A stretch of DNA of 64,000 nucleotides from a virus, in the IMG/VR virus record IMGVR_UViG_3300047553_000365, positions 1-64,000 of that record. The stretch is one strand, 5' to 3'. Made by a program: the position numbers and the translations under genes. The first letter of the stretch is position 1. Each line of letters starts with the position of its first letter. Under the pieces are notes generated by a model. That model saw only the letters and a program-made list of their open reading frames with translations. It was not told the origin of the DNA and searched no databases. Below are positions 23,655 through 32,357 of the stretch, one piece after another.

Positions 23655-23924
23655 ATGAGTAATACCAATTATTATGTAACTTCGGGATCTAGTGTTTATG
23701 GTGGAACATTATACAATACAAACACGAATGGCATCTTTACGAATATTAACAATGTATATAATTACAACGAAATCAAATTTCATGACGAGAGTGGGTTGGG
23801 TGTGGGTAGGCTTTATTGGGATGAAGAGGGCTTTCACTTTGAGGGGAATTTAGACGAATCTGCCGCAATATTTTTTAATATGGTGGGGCATAATCTAGTT
23901 GAAGCAGCTAGATCTGCTAAATAA
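23655..23924 (+). CDS. Hypothetical protein
   Basis: 89 residues with a Ser/Thr/Asn/Gly/Tyr-rich first half (SGSSVYGGTLYNTNTNGIF) and a small C-terminal domain. Possibly a virion or head-decoration type protein by composition only. Confidence 0.7.
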   Translation: MSNTNYYVTSGSSVYGGTLYNTNTNGIFTNINNVYNYNEIKFHDESGLGVGRLYWDEEGFHFEGNLDESAAIFFNMVGHNLVEAARSAK

Positions 23925-23928
23925 TACT

Positions 23929-24399
23929 ATGAAGTCTAAAGATCAAGAAAACCTTTCTAAAATATACCTAGAATATATTGTTAAGGGAAATGAATATCCT
24001 CCTGAACCACCCAAGGGAACTCTTAACTTTGATCGTAATTCCAAACCAAGCGATGAGCTTGATGTGGGGGAAGAGGGGGAATGGAAGGACATTTTAGAGA
24101 ACATTGTCAATCTGGGGGTGAATGCATCGACCTATCTTTCAGTTCGTGGTGGCAATCACCAATGGTTAAAAGGGTTGCAGGATACTATGGACTATATTGA
24201 TTACGCTCTAAGTAAACTAGACGATCATGGTAAACAGTCAATTAAAAATTACATTAAGTATGCTGTTCAAGATAAGAACCATGCAGAAGATCCTGAAGAA
24301 TCGACAGCCTTAAACTTTTTAGTATCAGACTTCTTTAAAAATGAAGTGGTTAAATACTACAAACCAAAACGTAAAGTATCTCTATTAAACTTCCTTTAA
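23929..24399 (+). CDS. Hypothetical protein
   Basis: 156 residues from ATG 23929. N-terminal YLEYIVKGNEYPPEPPKG then a helical domain. Similar starts occur in T4-like neck or tape-measure-adjacent proteins, but no assignment is made. Converges with the metallopeptidase gene at 24396. Confidence 0.65.
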   Translation: MKSKDQENLSKIYLEYIVKGNEYPPEPPKGTLNFDRNSKPSDELDVGEEGEWKDILENIVNLGVNASTYLSVRGGNHQWLKGLQDTMDYIDYALSKLDDHGKQSIKNYIKYAVQDKNHAEDPEESTALNFLVSDFFKNEVVKYYKPKRKVSLLNFL

Positions 24400-25157
24400 A
24401 CCTTAGTTGAAAGGTGTTTTTTCAATCTTCTATTAGGTTCTTCTCTAGAACCTGTAACTCTCATAAGAGTTAAAATGGCATCCTTGTGTTCTTTAGGAAG
24501 CTTGTTAAAGTGTTCAATGCCAGTGGCCCAAAGTTCATAGTTATTTGATAACCCATAAGAATTTGCCCAATCCACCAATTTTCTCATCTCTTCACGAACA
24601 GCATCATTTCTCTTTCCTGAAAGCATCTTAGGGTTCTTAGGATATACCTTTCTTTTTGTCGCAGCATTGGCTTCATCATAATTAGTTTTTAATATATGGT
24701 CATAATGTTGTTTTACTGCTTTCTTAAAGTTTGAACTATTATTAAACATCCATAGATGCGCCCACTCATGAATAATTATTTGTGTGGCATAATACGGACT
24801 ATCTACTAAAGAATTGTAATCAACCTCCATATACTTTCCTTTTTCATATGCTGCTCCCCCCACAGCTACACTACTTTTTCCAGTGTTTTGATTTTTCACT
24901 TTTGAAAGATCTGCCACAACAACATTAGAGTGCATGGAAGGAAATCCCAATTTATGTATGTAATTACGAGCCAATTCAAACACATGTTTAATTCTCTTGC
25001 TTTTAACATTGAGTCTTACCTCTTCATCAATGTAGGTAGGATCATTTAGAAGATCCTTTTTAATAAAAACGGAAAACATTGGAATATCATATTGATGCTC
25101 CAAGACTGCGGATTTTCGAAAAGCTTCGGGTAGATAGTAGAAATCCTTAAAACTCAC
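24396..25157 (-). CDS. Putative zinc metallopeptidase (HEWAH)
   Basis: 253 residues. IIHEWAHLWMFN near residue 130 is an HExxH zincin site. The start MSFKDFYYLPEAFRK is a loose variant of the leader peptide on nearby proteins. Substrate unknown. Confidence 0.7.
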   Translation of the reverse strand: MSFKDFYYLPEAFRKSAVLEHQYDIPMFSVFIKKDLLNDPTYIDEEVRLNVKSKRIKHVFELARNYIHKLGFPSMHSNVVVADLSKVKNQNTGKSSVAVGGAAYEKGKYMEVDYNSLVDSPYYATQIIIHEWAHLWMFNNSSNFKKAVKQHYDHILKTNYDEANAATKRKVYPKNPKMLSGKRNDAVREEMRKLVDWANSYGLSNNYELWATGIEHFNKLPKEHKDAILTLMRVTGSREEPNRRLKKHLSTKV

Positions 25158-25170
25158 ATTAGTATTTACC

Positions 25171-25198
25171 TTGACGCTTAAGGATTTCGTGATATGGT
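25171..25198 (+). promoter_or_regulatory. Sigma70-type promoter
   Basis: TTGACG at 25171, 16-base spacer, TATGGT at 25193; next ATG at 25216. Confidence 0.5.
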
Positions 25199-25215
25199 GG
25201 GTAAAAGGTTGAATT

Positions 25216-25656
25216 ATGAAACAAGCACTATGTACAAAATGTTTCGGGACGGGGCTTACGATGGGGTGGGTTCCTAGTTATAACAATCCTGATAATTATA
25301 ATTTCGATCCCCCCGCAGAAATATGTTCTTGTGGAGCCTATGAAAAGATGAAAAATAGAGCGCGTATTCAAGACCTAAAAAAAGAATTGGGAGTAGATCA
25401 GTCTAATTGTAAAACCTGCCGACACCTTAAAGGGGAATCTGATGACGAATATGGGTCTAACTTTTATTACTATTGTAGTAAGAGAGAGTCTTTTAGTTGG
25501 TTAAAATCCTTTCCCTTTAAGAAGGATATGGATTGTTGGGAGCCTACCTTTTGGGCAACCAAGCTTGGGGAGGATGTGGATTGGATAGATGGTGCGGGTG
25601 CTAATGAAGCTCACGCTCAGTTTAATGCCATTTTGAATAGGTTTGAGAGAAACTAA
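25216..25656 (+). CDS. Cysteine-rich (zinc-binding) hypothetical protein
   Basis: 146 residues with CTKCFGTG, ICSCGAY and CKTCRHLKG ... YYCSKRES. The first part resembles DnaJ-type or zinc-ribbon fingers. Probably binds two zinc ions. Unknown role. Confidence 0.65.
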   Translation: MKQALCTKCFGTGLTMGWVPSYNNPDNYNFDPPAEICSCGAYEKMKNRARIQDLKKELGVDQSNCKTCRHLKGESDDEYGSNFYYYCSKRESFSWLKSFPFKKDMDCWEPTFWATKLGEDVDWIDGAGANEAHAQFNAILNRFERN

Positions 25657-25684
25657 GAGAGATAATACTAAAATAATAATGTAG

Positions 25685-25984
25685 ATGACAAGAGTGGTAA
25701 ACATTCAAAAAGAGCCTTATGATGTAATTATAGACCGTAGCACCATATGGGGAAACCCCTACAGCCACAAGGAAGGAACACTAGCCAAGTATAAAGTGAA
25801 GACCAGAGGAGAAGCTGTGGCGGCATATAGAGCCTATATTATGGATAACCCGGACTTAATGGAAAGGCTTTCTGAATTAGAGGGAAAAGTGTTGGGATGT
25901 CATTGTAAACCACTACCTTGTCATGGGGACATTTTGGTAGACCTGATTAATAATCGACCCAAGATAAACCTAGAGAATATGTAA
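25685..25984 (+). CDS. DUF4326-family protein
   Basis: 99 residues. IDRSTIWGNPYSHKEG near the start and VLGCHCKPLPCHGDILVDL near the end match DUF4326, common in phages. The Cys/His cluster may bind metal. Function unknown. Confidence 0.8.
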   Translation: MTRVVNIQKEPYDVIIDRSTIWGNPYSHKEGTLAKYKVKTRGEAVAAYRAYIMDNPDLMERLSELEGKVLGCHCKPLPCHGDILVDLINNRPKINLENM

Positions 25985-26004
25985 TTTTTACACTAAATAA
26001 ATAA

Positions 26005-27153
26005 GTGTATCCCACCTTTAAGACATATTTTGAGTCCCGACAGATTCCACCCAATATCGAACAAAAGATATTGTCCATGAATGGATATGTGTTTAGGTAT
26101 GCCGAATTTCTAGACTCTAGAGGTGAAGAGCTTCCTCCCTATCTGTTAAAAAAGTTGGCAGAAACTCCCGAAATGGCATATAGGTGGGCATCCTACCTAA
26201 AGGAAAATAATAAGGATGTTCCAGAGTCAATATTGACAGGAATTTTAAATCAAACCCATTTTGCCTACTGCCCTAACTATCCTGCTCGTTATGCTCGTCT
26301 ATTGGGGGTTAGAGGAGAAGAGATTCCACCAAAATTCATGAAAAAACTATTGGAAGCCGATCCATATGTTATAGCATCATTTGCAATGGTAGTTATAGAG
26401 AATGGACGAACTCCTCCCGATGTTGTTATGAATAGAATAAAAGAACTTCCAGAGGCAGCATATTTCTTTATAAAAGAATTAATATATAATAAAAAAGATA
26501 TTCCTGAAGTATATATACAAACTGTTGCTAAATCTCCCTTTCATTCAAGACATCTAAAACAATTATTTGATAATGAAAACATGGAAGTTCCTTCCATTAT
26601 TCGTAGTGCAGCATCCTTGTGGAATGAATCTAGAGTTAATGTTCCCGACTCCATAATGGATAGAATTTCTAAATCGTATCATTACTCCTATTTGTTAGCT
26701 GTCGAGTTTACTAAGAATAATAGAAAAGTGCCTAAAGAATTTATCACCAGAATTACACATTCGTCACAACATGCAGATCATTATGCAAGAGCGTTGATTG
26801 AAATGAATAAGCCAGTTCCTAGAGTAATCATAAATGCTATAGCCAGAGAACCTTACAGAGCCACATTATTTACCATCTTTTTAACTAGCCATAATAAAGG
26901 TGTTCCCGCAATTATTCGTGAAGTATTAACTAAAAAAGCCCCCTCGTTTTCTTACGAATATTTAGATACTGTATTATCCGCATATAGAGATGTTGGGTTT
27001 CATCAAAGCATTTATAATGGAGCAATTAATAACCTCGCTAAGAGTAATGAAAATGCATTCATTACAGTGAAACTCTTAAGTAGACACGGAATAGACATTC
27101 CTCCAAAACTACAAAAAGCAAAAGACAATTGGATTGCCGATCTAAACTCATGA
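26005..27153 (+). CDS. Helical-repeat protein with leader peptide, paralogue 1
   Basis: 382 residues from GTG 26005. Leader FKTYFESRQIPP, then about nine repeats of roughly 36 residues with the form (E/D)VPxxIxxxI ... AxxYAxxLxxRGEE(I/V)P. This predicts an alpha-solenoid. First and longest of five tandem paralogues; function unknown. The leader suggests a capsid-packaged protein. Confidence 0.75.
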   Translation: MYPTFKTYFESRQIPPNIEQKILSMNGYVFRYAEFLDSRGEELPPYLLKKLAETPEMAYRWASYLKENNKDVPESILTGILNQTHFAYCPNYPARYARLLGVRGEEIPPKFMKKLLEADPYVIASFAMVVIENGRTPPDVVMNRIKELPEAAYFFIKELIYNKKDIPEVYIQTVAKSPFHSRHLKQLFDNENMEVPSIIRSAASLWNESRVNVPDSIMDRISKSYHYSYLLAVEFTKNNRKVPKEFITRITHSSQHADHYARALIEMNKPVPRVIINAIAREPYRATLFTIFLTSHNKGVPAIIREVLTKKAPSFSYEYLDTVLSAYRDVGFHQSIYNGAINNLAKSNENAFITVKLLSRHGIDIPPKLQKAKDNWIADLNS

Positions 27154-27794
27154 AAGACTTTAAAACATACTTCGAATCTCAACAGATTCCGCCAAAGGTT
27201 TACAATACTATTCTAAACAATCATTTGGCGTTGATTAAGTATATCTATTTTTTAGTTAAAAGAGGAGATGAGATTCCAAAAGAGGTATATGATAAAATTT
27301 TGAAACATCCGGGGATTGCCTTAGATTATGCCATAGCAATGATTAAAAACGAAAGGGTACACCAAATACCAAAAGATGTTAAACAGGTAATGTTGGATCA
27401 AAAGGACTTTTATAAGTACGCCAATACACCTATTTATTTTGCCCAAACATGTGTTCATCATGGAGTGGAAATTCCTAAAGAATTTTTAGAAAAGATAGCA
27501 TTGGCTGAAGGAGGAATAGACGATTTGAGAAGATTTATATTATATCTTATTGAAAATAATAAAGAGGTTCCTCTCATTCTTTTGAATGCAGTTAAAGAGA
27601 TGGCGGGTGCTTTGTATGATATTGCAAAAAGATATGTTAATCGTGGAAAGAGGGTTCCAGAAGAACTTATATCAATCATATCCCAAAATTCATTTGCATC
27701 TTATCAAGTGATGCTTTGGTTGAATAGTATAAGTAGACCAGTTCCAGAAGTTATCAGAAGATCGGGAGAGGAGTGGGAAAAGGATCTGATATGA
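27150..27794 (+). CDS. Helical-repeat protein with leader peptide, paralogue 2
   Basis: 214 residues from ATG 27150 overlapping the previous stop. Starts MKDFKTYFESQQIPPKV and continues with about five of the 36-residue repeats (KRGDEIPKEVYDKIL, HHGVEIPKEFLEKI). Confidence 0.75.
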   Translation: MKDFKTYFESQQIPPKVYNTILNNHLALIKYIYFLVKRGDEIPKEVYDKILKHPGIALDYAIAMIKNERVHQIPKDVKQVMLDQKDFYKYANTPIYFAQTCVHHGVEIPKEFLEKIALAEGGIDDLRRFILYLIENNKEVPLILLNAVKEMAGALYDIAKRYVNRGKRVPEELISIISQNSFASYQVMLWLNSISRPVPEVIRRSGEEWEKDLI

Positions 27795-28312
27795 AACCGT
27801 TTATAGAATATTTTTACGAAGCACAAATTCCTAAAATATTAATAGGGGGTATTGAAAAAAGTCCATACTATGCAAAAGAGTATGCTAAGTTTCTAGTAAA
27901 CAAGGGGGAAGAAGTTCCCGAATCTATTATAAATGCGGTTGCAATTGATATAGATTGGACCTTGGAGTTTACAGAACATCTAATTAAAAATAAAAAACCC
28001 GTTCCCCCGATTTTACATAATAGAATTGTTGGTTATAAGTATAGAGAATATTTGGGGGATTATTATGGTTTATTGTATGTATATCATGGAGAACTATCGG
28101 AAGAACAATGGAATGTAATATGTTCTAATCCCCCAACAGCTTATAGATTTGTTAGAGAATTACATAGTGCAAACTATCCTCCTCCAGTACCAGAAAAAGT
28201 GTTGGATGTTATAGCAGCAGACCGACTTTACGCTAGCAGATATTATGATCTATTACTTAGATACGGTTTAGTGGTTCCCGAAAAAATACGAGCAGCAGTA
28301 AGAAATAGATAA
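27791..28312 (+). CDS. Helical-repeat protein with leader peptide, paralogue 3
   Basis: 173 residues from ATG 27791. Leader is MKPFIEYFYEAQIPK; repeats include NKGEEVPESIINAV. Slightly more diverged than its neighbours. Confidence 0.75.
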   Translation: MKPFIEYFYEAQIPKILIGGIEKSPYYAKEYAKFLVNKGEEVPESIINAVAIDIDWTLEFTEHLIKNKKPVPPILHNRIVGYKYREYLGDYYGLLYVYHGELSEEQWNVICSNPPTAYRFVRELHSANYPPPVPEKVLDVIAADRLYASRYYDLLLRYGLVVPEKIRAAVRNR

Positions 28313-28313
28313 A

Positions 28314-28847
28314 ATGAAAGACTTTAAGACATACTTCGAAGCCCGAAAAATTCCCTACTCTATTATATCTAAAATAGAGAGCAATTCCTATTGGGCCACA
28401 CAGTATGCTTGTCTTTTGATTAGAAAGGGAGAGGATGTTCCTTTATCGACTTTGGAAGCCATCATGCGTGATTCCTATTGGTCATTACAATATGTGAAGT
28501 ATCTAATAAGAAAAGATCAACCCATTCCTGATATGATAGCAGAATTGATTATGAGAATAAGATCCCGACTATCAGAACTATTAATATGGTCCCTTGTAAA
28601 CTATATAGAGATTCCTGAAAAATTCTGGAAGGCTCTAATAAGGAATCATAATGATATATATTTATTTCTTATAGAACTTGAGGATGAACGTAGTGCGGAA
28701 AACGACAGTTTTCAAACCATTCCTGATTTTGTAATCGATGCCATTGCTAAAGATCCCTACACTGTTGCTGTTTATACATCCATTTTAAAAAGGAGAGAAT
28801 TGGAAGTTCCTCCTATTATAGCTCAAGCTCCAACCCGAATCAGATGA
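28314..28847 (+). CDS. Helical-repeat protein with leader peptide, paralogue 4
   Basis: 177 residues. Leader MKDFKTYFEARKIPYSI, repeats RKGEDVPLSTLEAIM and RRELEVPPIIAQ. Overlaps paralogue 5 by 4 bases. Confidence 0.75.
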   Translation: MKDFKTYFEARKIPYSIISKIESNSYWATQYACLLIRKGEDVPLSTLEAIMRDSYWSLQYVKYLIRKDQPIPDMIAELIMRIRSRLSELLIWSLVNYIEIPEKFWKALIRNHNDIYLFLIELEDERSAENDSFQTIPDFVIDAIAKDPYTVAVYTSILKRRELEVPPIIAQAPTRIR

Positions 28848-29365
28848 AAGACTTTAAAACATATTTCGAATCCCGCCAAATACCTGATCCTATTATGAAT
28901 AGGATTAAGCGTAATTATTATTCTTGTATTAACTTTGCAGAATTCTTAATAGAAAAGGGAGAAGAGGTTCCTGAAGATATCTTATTAATTATTTTGAAGG
29001 ATATATATTGGGTACAAGTATTAATTAAACGCTTAGTAGCGTCTCGTTTACCCATTCCAGAAAAATTAATATTTAATGCATCATTATTTCCCTCCACGGT
29101 CCGAGAACTCATCGTTTTCATGGTTCGATACGAAAGAGAGATTCCCGAAAATTTCTGGAAAGCTATGAGTAGTGATCCTCAAATAACCTATGGCCTTATT
29201 AGAGACTTACTGGAAGTTGGAGAAGATATTCCTTCACAGGCCATAGAGATCACTTCCAAGGACGAGAGATGGGCATTTAACGTCAGACACATATTGTTAA
29301 GACACAAACGACATGTTCCCGAAGTATTAAATGCTCCTGCTGATAAATGGGAAGCCAAATACTAA
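28844..29365 (+). CDS. Helical-repeat protein with leader peptide, paralogue 5
   Basis: 173 residues. Leader MKDFKTYFESRQIPDPI, repeats EKGEEVPEDILLII and RYEREIPENFWKAM. Closest to paralogue 4, consistent with recent local duplication. Confidence 0.75.
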   Translation: MKDFKTYFESRQIPDPIMNRIKRNYYSCINFAEFLIEKGEEVPEDILLIILKDIYWVQVLIKRLVASRLPIPEKLIFNASLFPSTVRELIVFMVRYEREIPENFWKAMSSDPQITYGLIRDLLEVGEDIPSQAIEITSKDERWAFNVRHILLRHKRHVPEVLNAPADKWEAKY

Positions 29366-29381
29366 ACGGGGCGAAGCCCGC

Positions 29382-29409
29382 TTGACAAACTCCAAAACCA
29401 TGCTATCAT
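29382..29409 (+). promoter_or_regulatory. Sigma70 promoter with extended -10
   Basis: TTGACA at 29382, 16-base spacer ending TGC, TATCAT at 29404; ATG at 29416 is about where transcription should begin plus 1-5 bases. Confidence 0.7.
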
Positions 29410-29415
29410 AACCCC

Positions 29416-29721
29416 ATGAGAGAAATACCCATATTAGGAACAGGATTCTATCGAGAAACCAAAGAGGGAGAATTCACCGAATTTGAATTCTTGGATTTGA
29501 TGTATTGTGTTCAAAATGGTAAATGTTCATGCGCTCGCGCCAAAGATATTATCATGAGAGAAATTCAGGCTCGTCTTGAAAATCCTCCAAAACATGATTG
29601 GTGGGGAGCGGGAGAAGTGGATTGTCCCAAAGAAATTAAATGTGGAAATGGAGAGCTTCACACTATGAGATGTAAAATATGTGGAAAAGATAATCCTCGC
29701 TCTTCTATTTGTTTGGGTTGA
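29416..29721 (+). CDS. Hypothetical protein with C-terminal zinc cysteines
   Basis: 101 residues. Ends with CKICGKDNPRSSICLG, a possible zinc knuckle; CSCARAKD in the middle. Own promoter. Function unknown. Confidence 0.7.
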   Translation: MREIPILGTGFYRETKEGEFTEFEFLDLMYCVQNGKCSCARAKDIIMREIQARLENPPKHDWWGAGEVDCPKEIKCGNGELHTMRCKICGKDNPRSSICLG

Positions 29722-29745
29722 CAAACTCCAAAACCATGCTACAGT
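29718..29745 (+). promoter_or_regulatory. Sigma70 promoter with extended -10
   Basis: TTGACA at 29718 and TACAGT at 29740. The 16-base spacer is identical to that of the promoter at 29382, so one is probably a copy of the other. Confidence 0.65.
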
Positions 29746-29751
29746 TTTAGC

Positions 29752-30207
29752 ATGAACCAAGAACTAAACATTAAGGGGCTGCGAGATGCCGAGTATTTAA
29801 GAAAACAAATCGTGATTAATTCCGGGGATGGCTATTCCAATGCCTGTGTACAGGTAGCCATTAATGTAATGAAATATCTGGATGAGCATCCGACAGAGTA
29901 TGAAATCGGGTATTACCCCAATATGAACACCACTCATGGTATTATATGCCATTGTGACGATCAGGGAGGAATTACAGGATTCATGGCTAGTGCCGCAAGA
30001 AACATCGTAGCCGTTGCCTATAAGGATGGGTGGAAGTTCTATTTGGCCGATACTCTGTCAAAATACGACATTGAACATTCCGATAGAATTAATGACAGAA
30101 TTGATAATATTCTGAAGTCCGATGCCTATAATAATTTAGAGGAGAAAGAAGTAAGAGAATATGTAAACGATCTTATTAAGAGATATAAGGAAAACAATCC
30201 AGAATAA
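29752..30207 (+). CDS. Hypothetical protein
   Basis: 151 residues, mixed alpha/beta. STOP overlaps the next ATG. Segment THGIICHCDDQGGITGFMAS with Cys/His/Asp suggests an enzyme-like fold, not identified. Confidence 0.7.
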   Translation: MNQELNIKGLRDAEYLRKQIVINSGDGYSNACVQVAINVMKYLDEHPTEYEIGYYPNMNTTHGIICHCDDQGGITGFMASAARNIVAVAYKDGWKFYLADTLSKYDIEHSDRINDRIDNILKSDAYNNLEEKEVREYVNDLIKRYKENNPE

Positions 30208-30329
30208 TGAAGATGTGGAACACTATTATTTGTTGGTTAATGCATTCCAAGAGAACTCTGGTTGCTGCATATAGTAATAGAACTCATCGATGGAAATGTC
30301 AACAATGTAGTAGAGAATGGGATGATTGA
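30207..30329 (+). CDS. Possible small zinc-binding protein (40 aa)
   Basis: ATG overlaps the upstream stop. Ends in WKCQQCSREWDD, a half zinc-ribbon. Short, so moderate support. Confidence 0.45.
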   Translation: MKMWNTIICWLMHSKRTLVAAYSNRTHRWKCQQCSREWDD

Positions 30330-30360
30330 TTATGAAACAATTCTTTAAATATGGTGTGAA

Positions 30361-30525
30361 ATGGTAAGGGGAATTGCGGGAACAATAGCAGCCTTTGCAG
30401 TAGTAATCGCTCCCCTTGCAGGAATAGCATATCTCATGAAAAATTATTCGCCTTGGTGGGGACTACTACTTCCTCTATATGCATCCATAATACTTACTTT
30501 AATGACAATGGCAGATATAGACTAA
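30361..30525 (+). CDS. Small membrane protein
   Basis: 54 residues with two hydrophobic helices (IAGTIAAFAVVIAPLAGIAY and WWGLLLPLYASIILTLM). Stop lies 4 bases before the next gene. Confidence 0.55.
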   Translation: MVRGIAGTIAAFAVVIAPLAGIAYLMKNYSPWWGLLLPLYASIILTLMTMADID

Positions 30526-30529
30526 ACAT

Positions 30530-30847
30530 ATGAAAATACCTCAAGCAGAATTTAAATTTGGCCAAAGAGTTCTAGTAACTTGGCACGAATCAGAATGTCA
30601 ACCTACTGTGGGAACCATAACGGGAATCAATTACGACCACCGTAGAGATAAAGAACCCATATATACCATTACGGAAGACAATGGTGAACAGACTGATTAT
30701 ATTGATGAGAATATGATAAGTCCCATTCTATTGAGAGAAGAATTGGATTCCCTCAGAGGAGTGGGACAATGGGTGGATGAGAACGATCATTCTCAAGGAT
30801 ATATCTATTGTCCTTATATACCCGATTTTTCAAATAAAAATATATAA
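30530..30847 (+). CDS. Hypothetical protein
   Basis: 105 residues. The first 60 look like a small SH3-like barrel (GQRVLVTWHES ... VGTITGINYDH ... YTITEDNGEQ). Unknown function. Confidence 0.7.
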   Translation: MKIPQAEFKFGQRVLVTWHESECQPTVGTITGINYDHRRDKEPIYTITEDNGEQTDYIDENMISPILLREELDSLRGVGQWVDENDHSQGYIYCPYIPDFSNKNI

Positions 30848-30868
30848 TTAACGAACCAAATAATTAAT

Positions 30869-31129
30869 ATGAAAACATTCCACATATACAAAAGACCTAA
30901 TTACAAGGAAGGATACCATTGGATCGTAAAGGTAAAGTATCCCTTTTCAAAGAACCCAGAGATATGTTCAAACAAACACTTCTCTCTATATAATGGTATT
31001 TCTGAGGAGTGGTATTGTAAAGAGTTTAGTTCCTTGGAGAATGCTAAAGAAGCTGTTTATGAATATAGAAGGTTCTTAGGGTTTGAAGAAATTGAGGAGA
31101 AGGTTATTGAGGATAAGGATGAGTTTTAA
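30869..31129 (+). CDS. Hypothetical protein
   Basis: 86 residues, aromatic N-terminal half and acidic C terminus. Last plus-strand gene before the switch to minus-strand coding. Confidence 0.65.
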   Translation: MKTFHIYKRPNYKEGYHWIVKVKYPFSKNPEICSNKHFSLYNGISEEWYCKEFSSLENAKEAVYEYRRFLGFEEIEEKVIEDKDEF

Positions 31130-31130
31130 G

Positions 31131-31212
31131 TCGCCATAGGGAAAATTTCGAAAAAATTGGTAAAAAATTTTTTTAACTTGAAAATCGCAGTAGGAAAAAC
31201 TTCGAAAAATTT
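31131..31212 (+). repeat. Direct repeat pair at the strand switch
   Basis: About 28 bases at 31131-31158 recur at 31185-31212 with a few changes; the shared core is GGNAAAANTTCGAAAAA. They sit in the noncoding gap where coding strand changes, and the TTCGAA palindromes could be protein-binding sites. Confidence 0.5.
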
Positions 31213-31345
31213 CCGTTAAATTTTACACTGGCCCCACCCCAAAAAGCAAAAATCCACCCCCCTAGTCCAATTTTGAACAGGAGGGTGGGTAATCGGGGGG
31301 TTTTAATGTGTCCTTACTCCTCCACCTTGGAATGATTAAGGATTA

Positions 31346-31370
31346 GGGGGGAGGGTTTGACCCTCCCCCC
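31346..31370 (-). terminator. Strong GC hairpin after minus-strand gene
   Basis: GGGGGGAGGGT and ACCCTCCCCCC pair perfectly (11 bp, 3-base loop), 8 bases beyond the stop of the gene at 31378. There is no U tract, so it may be a stabilising or Rho-assisted 3' end rather than an intrinsic terminator. Confidence 0.5.
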
Positions 31371-31377
31371 ATTAGTA

Positions 31378-31713
31378 TCAGCCTTGGCCGATGATTTCCG
31401 CGATTTGCGCCTCATCCATGCCAGCAGCGCGGAGCTTGTCGGCAAGTGCATTGACTTTGGTTTGCAGGGCTTCCACTTCCGCAAGGGAGGCAGATCGACG
31501 GGTGCGAGTTTCACGAAGGCTCAATTCGCGCTCGCATTCCTTGGCAAGCTTCTTAGGCTCCGCTTCGGCCAGAGCCACAAGAGCATTGACGAATTCACGC
31601 TCGCTCATTTCCAAGCTTTCCTTCGTTGCGGAAGGGGCTGAGAAATTGGCTTTCGTGGTTTGAATGAATGCCTTAGCGGTTTCACTGACTGCGATATGGT
31701 ATTGCTTTTGCAT
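31378..31713 (-). CDS. GC-rich helical protein
   Basis: 111 residues from ATG 31713. Ala/Glu-rich coiled helix (SLAEVEALQTKVNALADKLR). GC content is clearly above that of neighbouring genes and codon choice differs (GCG, GCC, CTC frequent), suggesting transfer. Function unknown. Confidence 0.65.
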   Translation of the reverse strand: MQKQYHIAVSETAKAFIQTTKANFSAPSATKESLEMSEREFVNALVALAEAEPKKLAKECERELSLRETRTRRSASLAEVEALQTKVNALADKLRAAGMDEAQIAEIIGQG

Positions 31714-31880
31714 TGTCGTATTTTTTCTAGGGGTTGGAGTTAGGTAGCTATGCCTTATTGCTTCGCTGACCGTGCCACTAGTAAACCATAGGCCATTCCC
31801 CCTTGCAATACTTTTTTGCATTTATTTTTGACCTATTTTTTCCTGTTCACTTGAACACTGATTCGCAGAGTGGTGGGGGT

Positions 31881-31983
31881 GGTTTTAATTTAATTTCTCC
31901 CTAACAATTAATAAAATTTTGAGACTGGTTTTAATTTAATACTTCCCAAGGTAGTCAAACAAATGTTGGGAATGGTTTTAATT
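31881..31983 (-). promoter_or_regulatory. Three AATTAAAACC motifs without -10 boxes
   Basis: The upstream element of the minus-strand promoters (AATTAAAACC, here always preceded by ATTA) occurs at 31881-31890, 31927-31936 and 31974-31983, but the usual TATANT 4 bases later is missing. They may bind the same activator or be decayed promoters upstream of the GC-rich gene. Confidence 0.5.
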
Positions 31984-32357
31984 TAATCTGCTATATCGAT
32001 GGCAAAGGTAGGAATATCCTTAATCATCTTAGTAACTTCTGATCTAAGTTCATCGATAGTAAGTGTTACTACATCCATATAACAACCCTCCATAAAGTTT
32101 ACAATATCTTCCATGGAGGTCCAAGTAGTAAGAGGAAAGGTAGTAACATGATGATCTAGGACAAGAACATCAAACTTAGCTAGAGTATAGACATTCTTCT
32201 TTTGGTCAAAGACAATGATATGCTTATAGCTACTGTCATTTGTATTTCCCCAATAGCCTAGAATGGGTAGAACGAAATACCTATCATTATAATCCATGGC
32301 AAAGAATCCATCATTCATGGAAAATACAAAGGAAGTCAACAAAGGATGAGTGTTCAT
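31983..32357 (-). CDS. Hypothetical protein
   Basis: 124 residues from ATG 32357. Beta-rich N-terminal half with aromatic residues (FVFSMNDGFFAMDYNDRYFV) and helical acidic C terminus. Not recognised. Confidence 0.65.
   Translation of the reverse strand: MNTHPLLTSFVFSMNDGFFAMDYNDRYFVLPILGYWGNTNDSSYKHIIVFDQKKNVYTLAKFDVLVLDHHVTTFPLTTWTSMEDIVNFMEGCYMDVVTLTIDELRSEVTKMIKDIPTFAIDIAD

Noticed and set aside
31357-31663. Plus-strand ORFs over the GC-rich gene
   Set aside because: High GC lengthens open frames on the opposite strand; the minus-strand frame has a sensible helical protein and fits the local coding direction.
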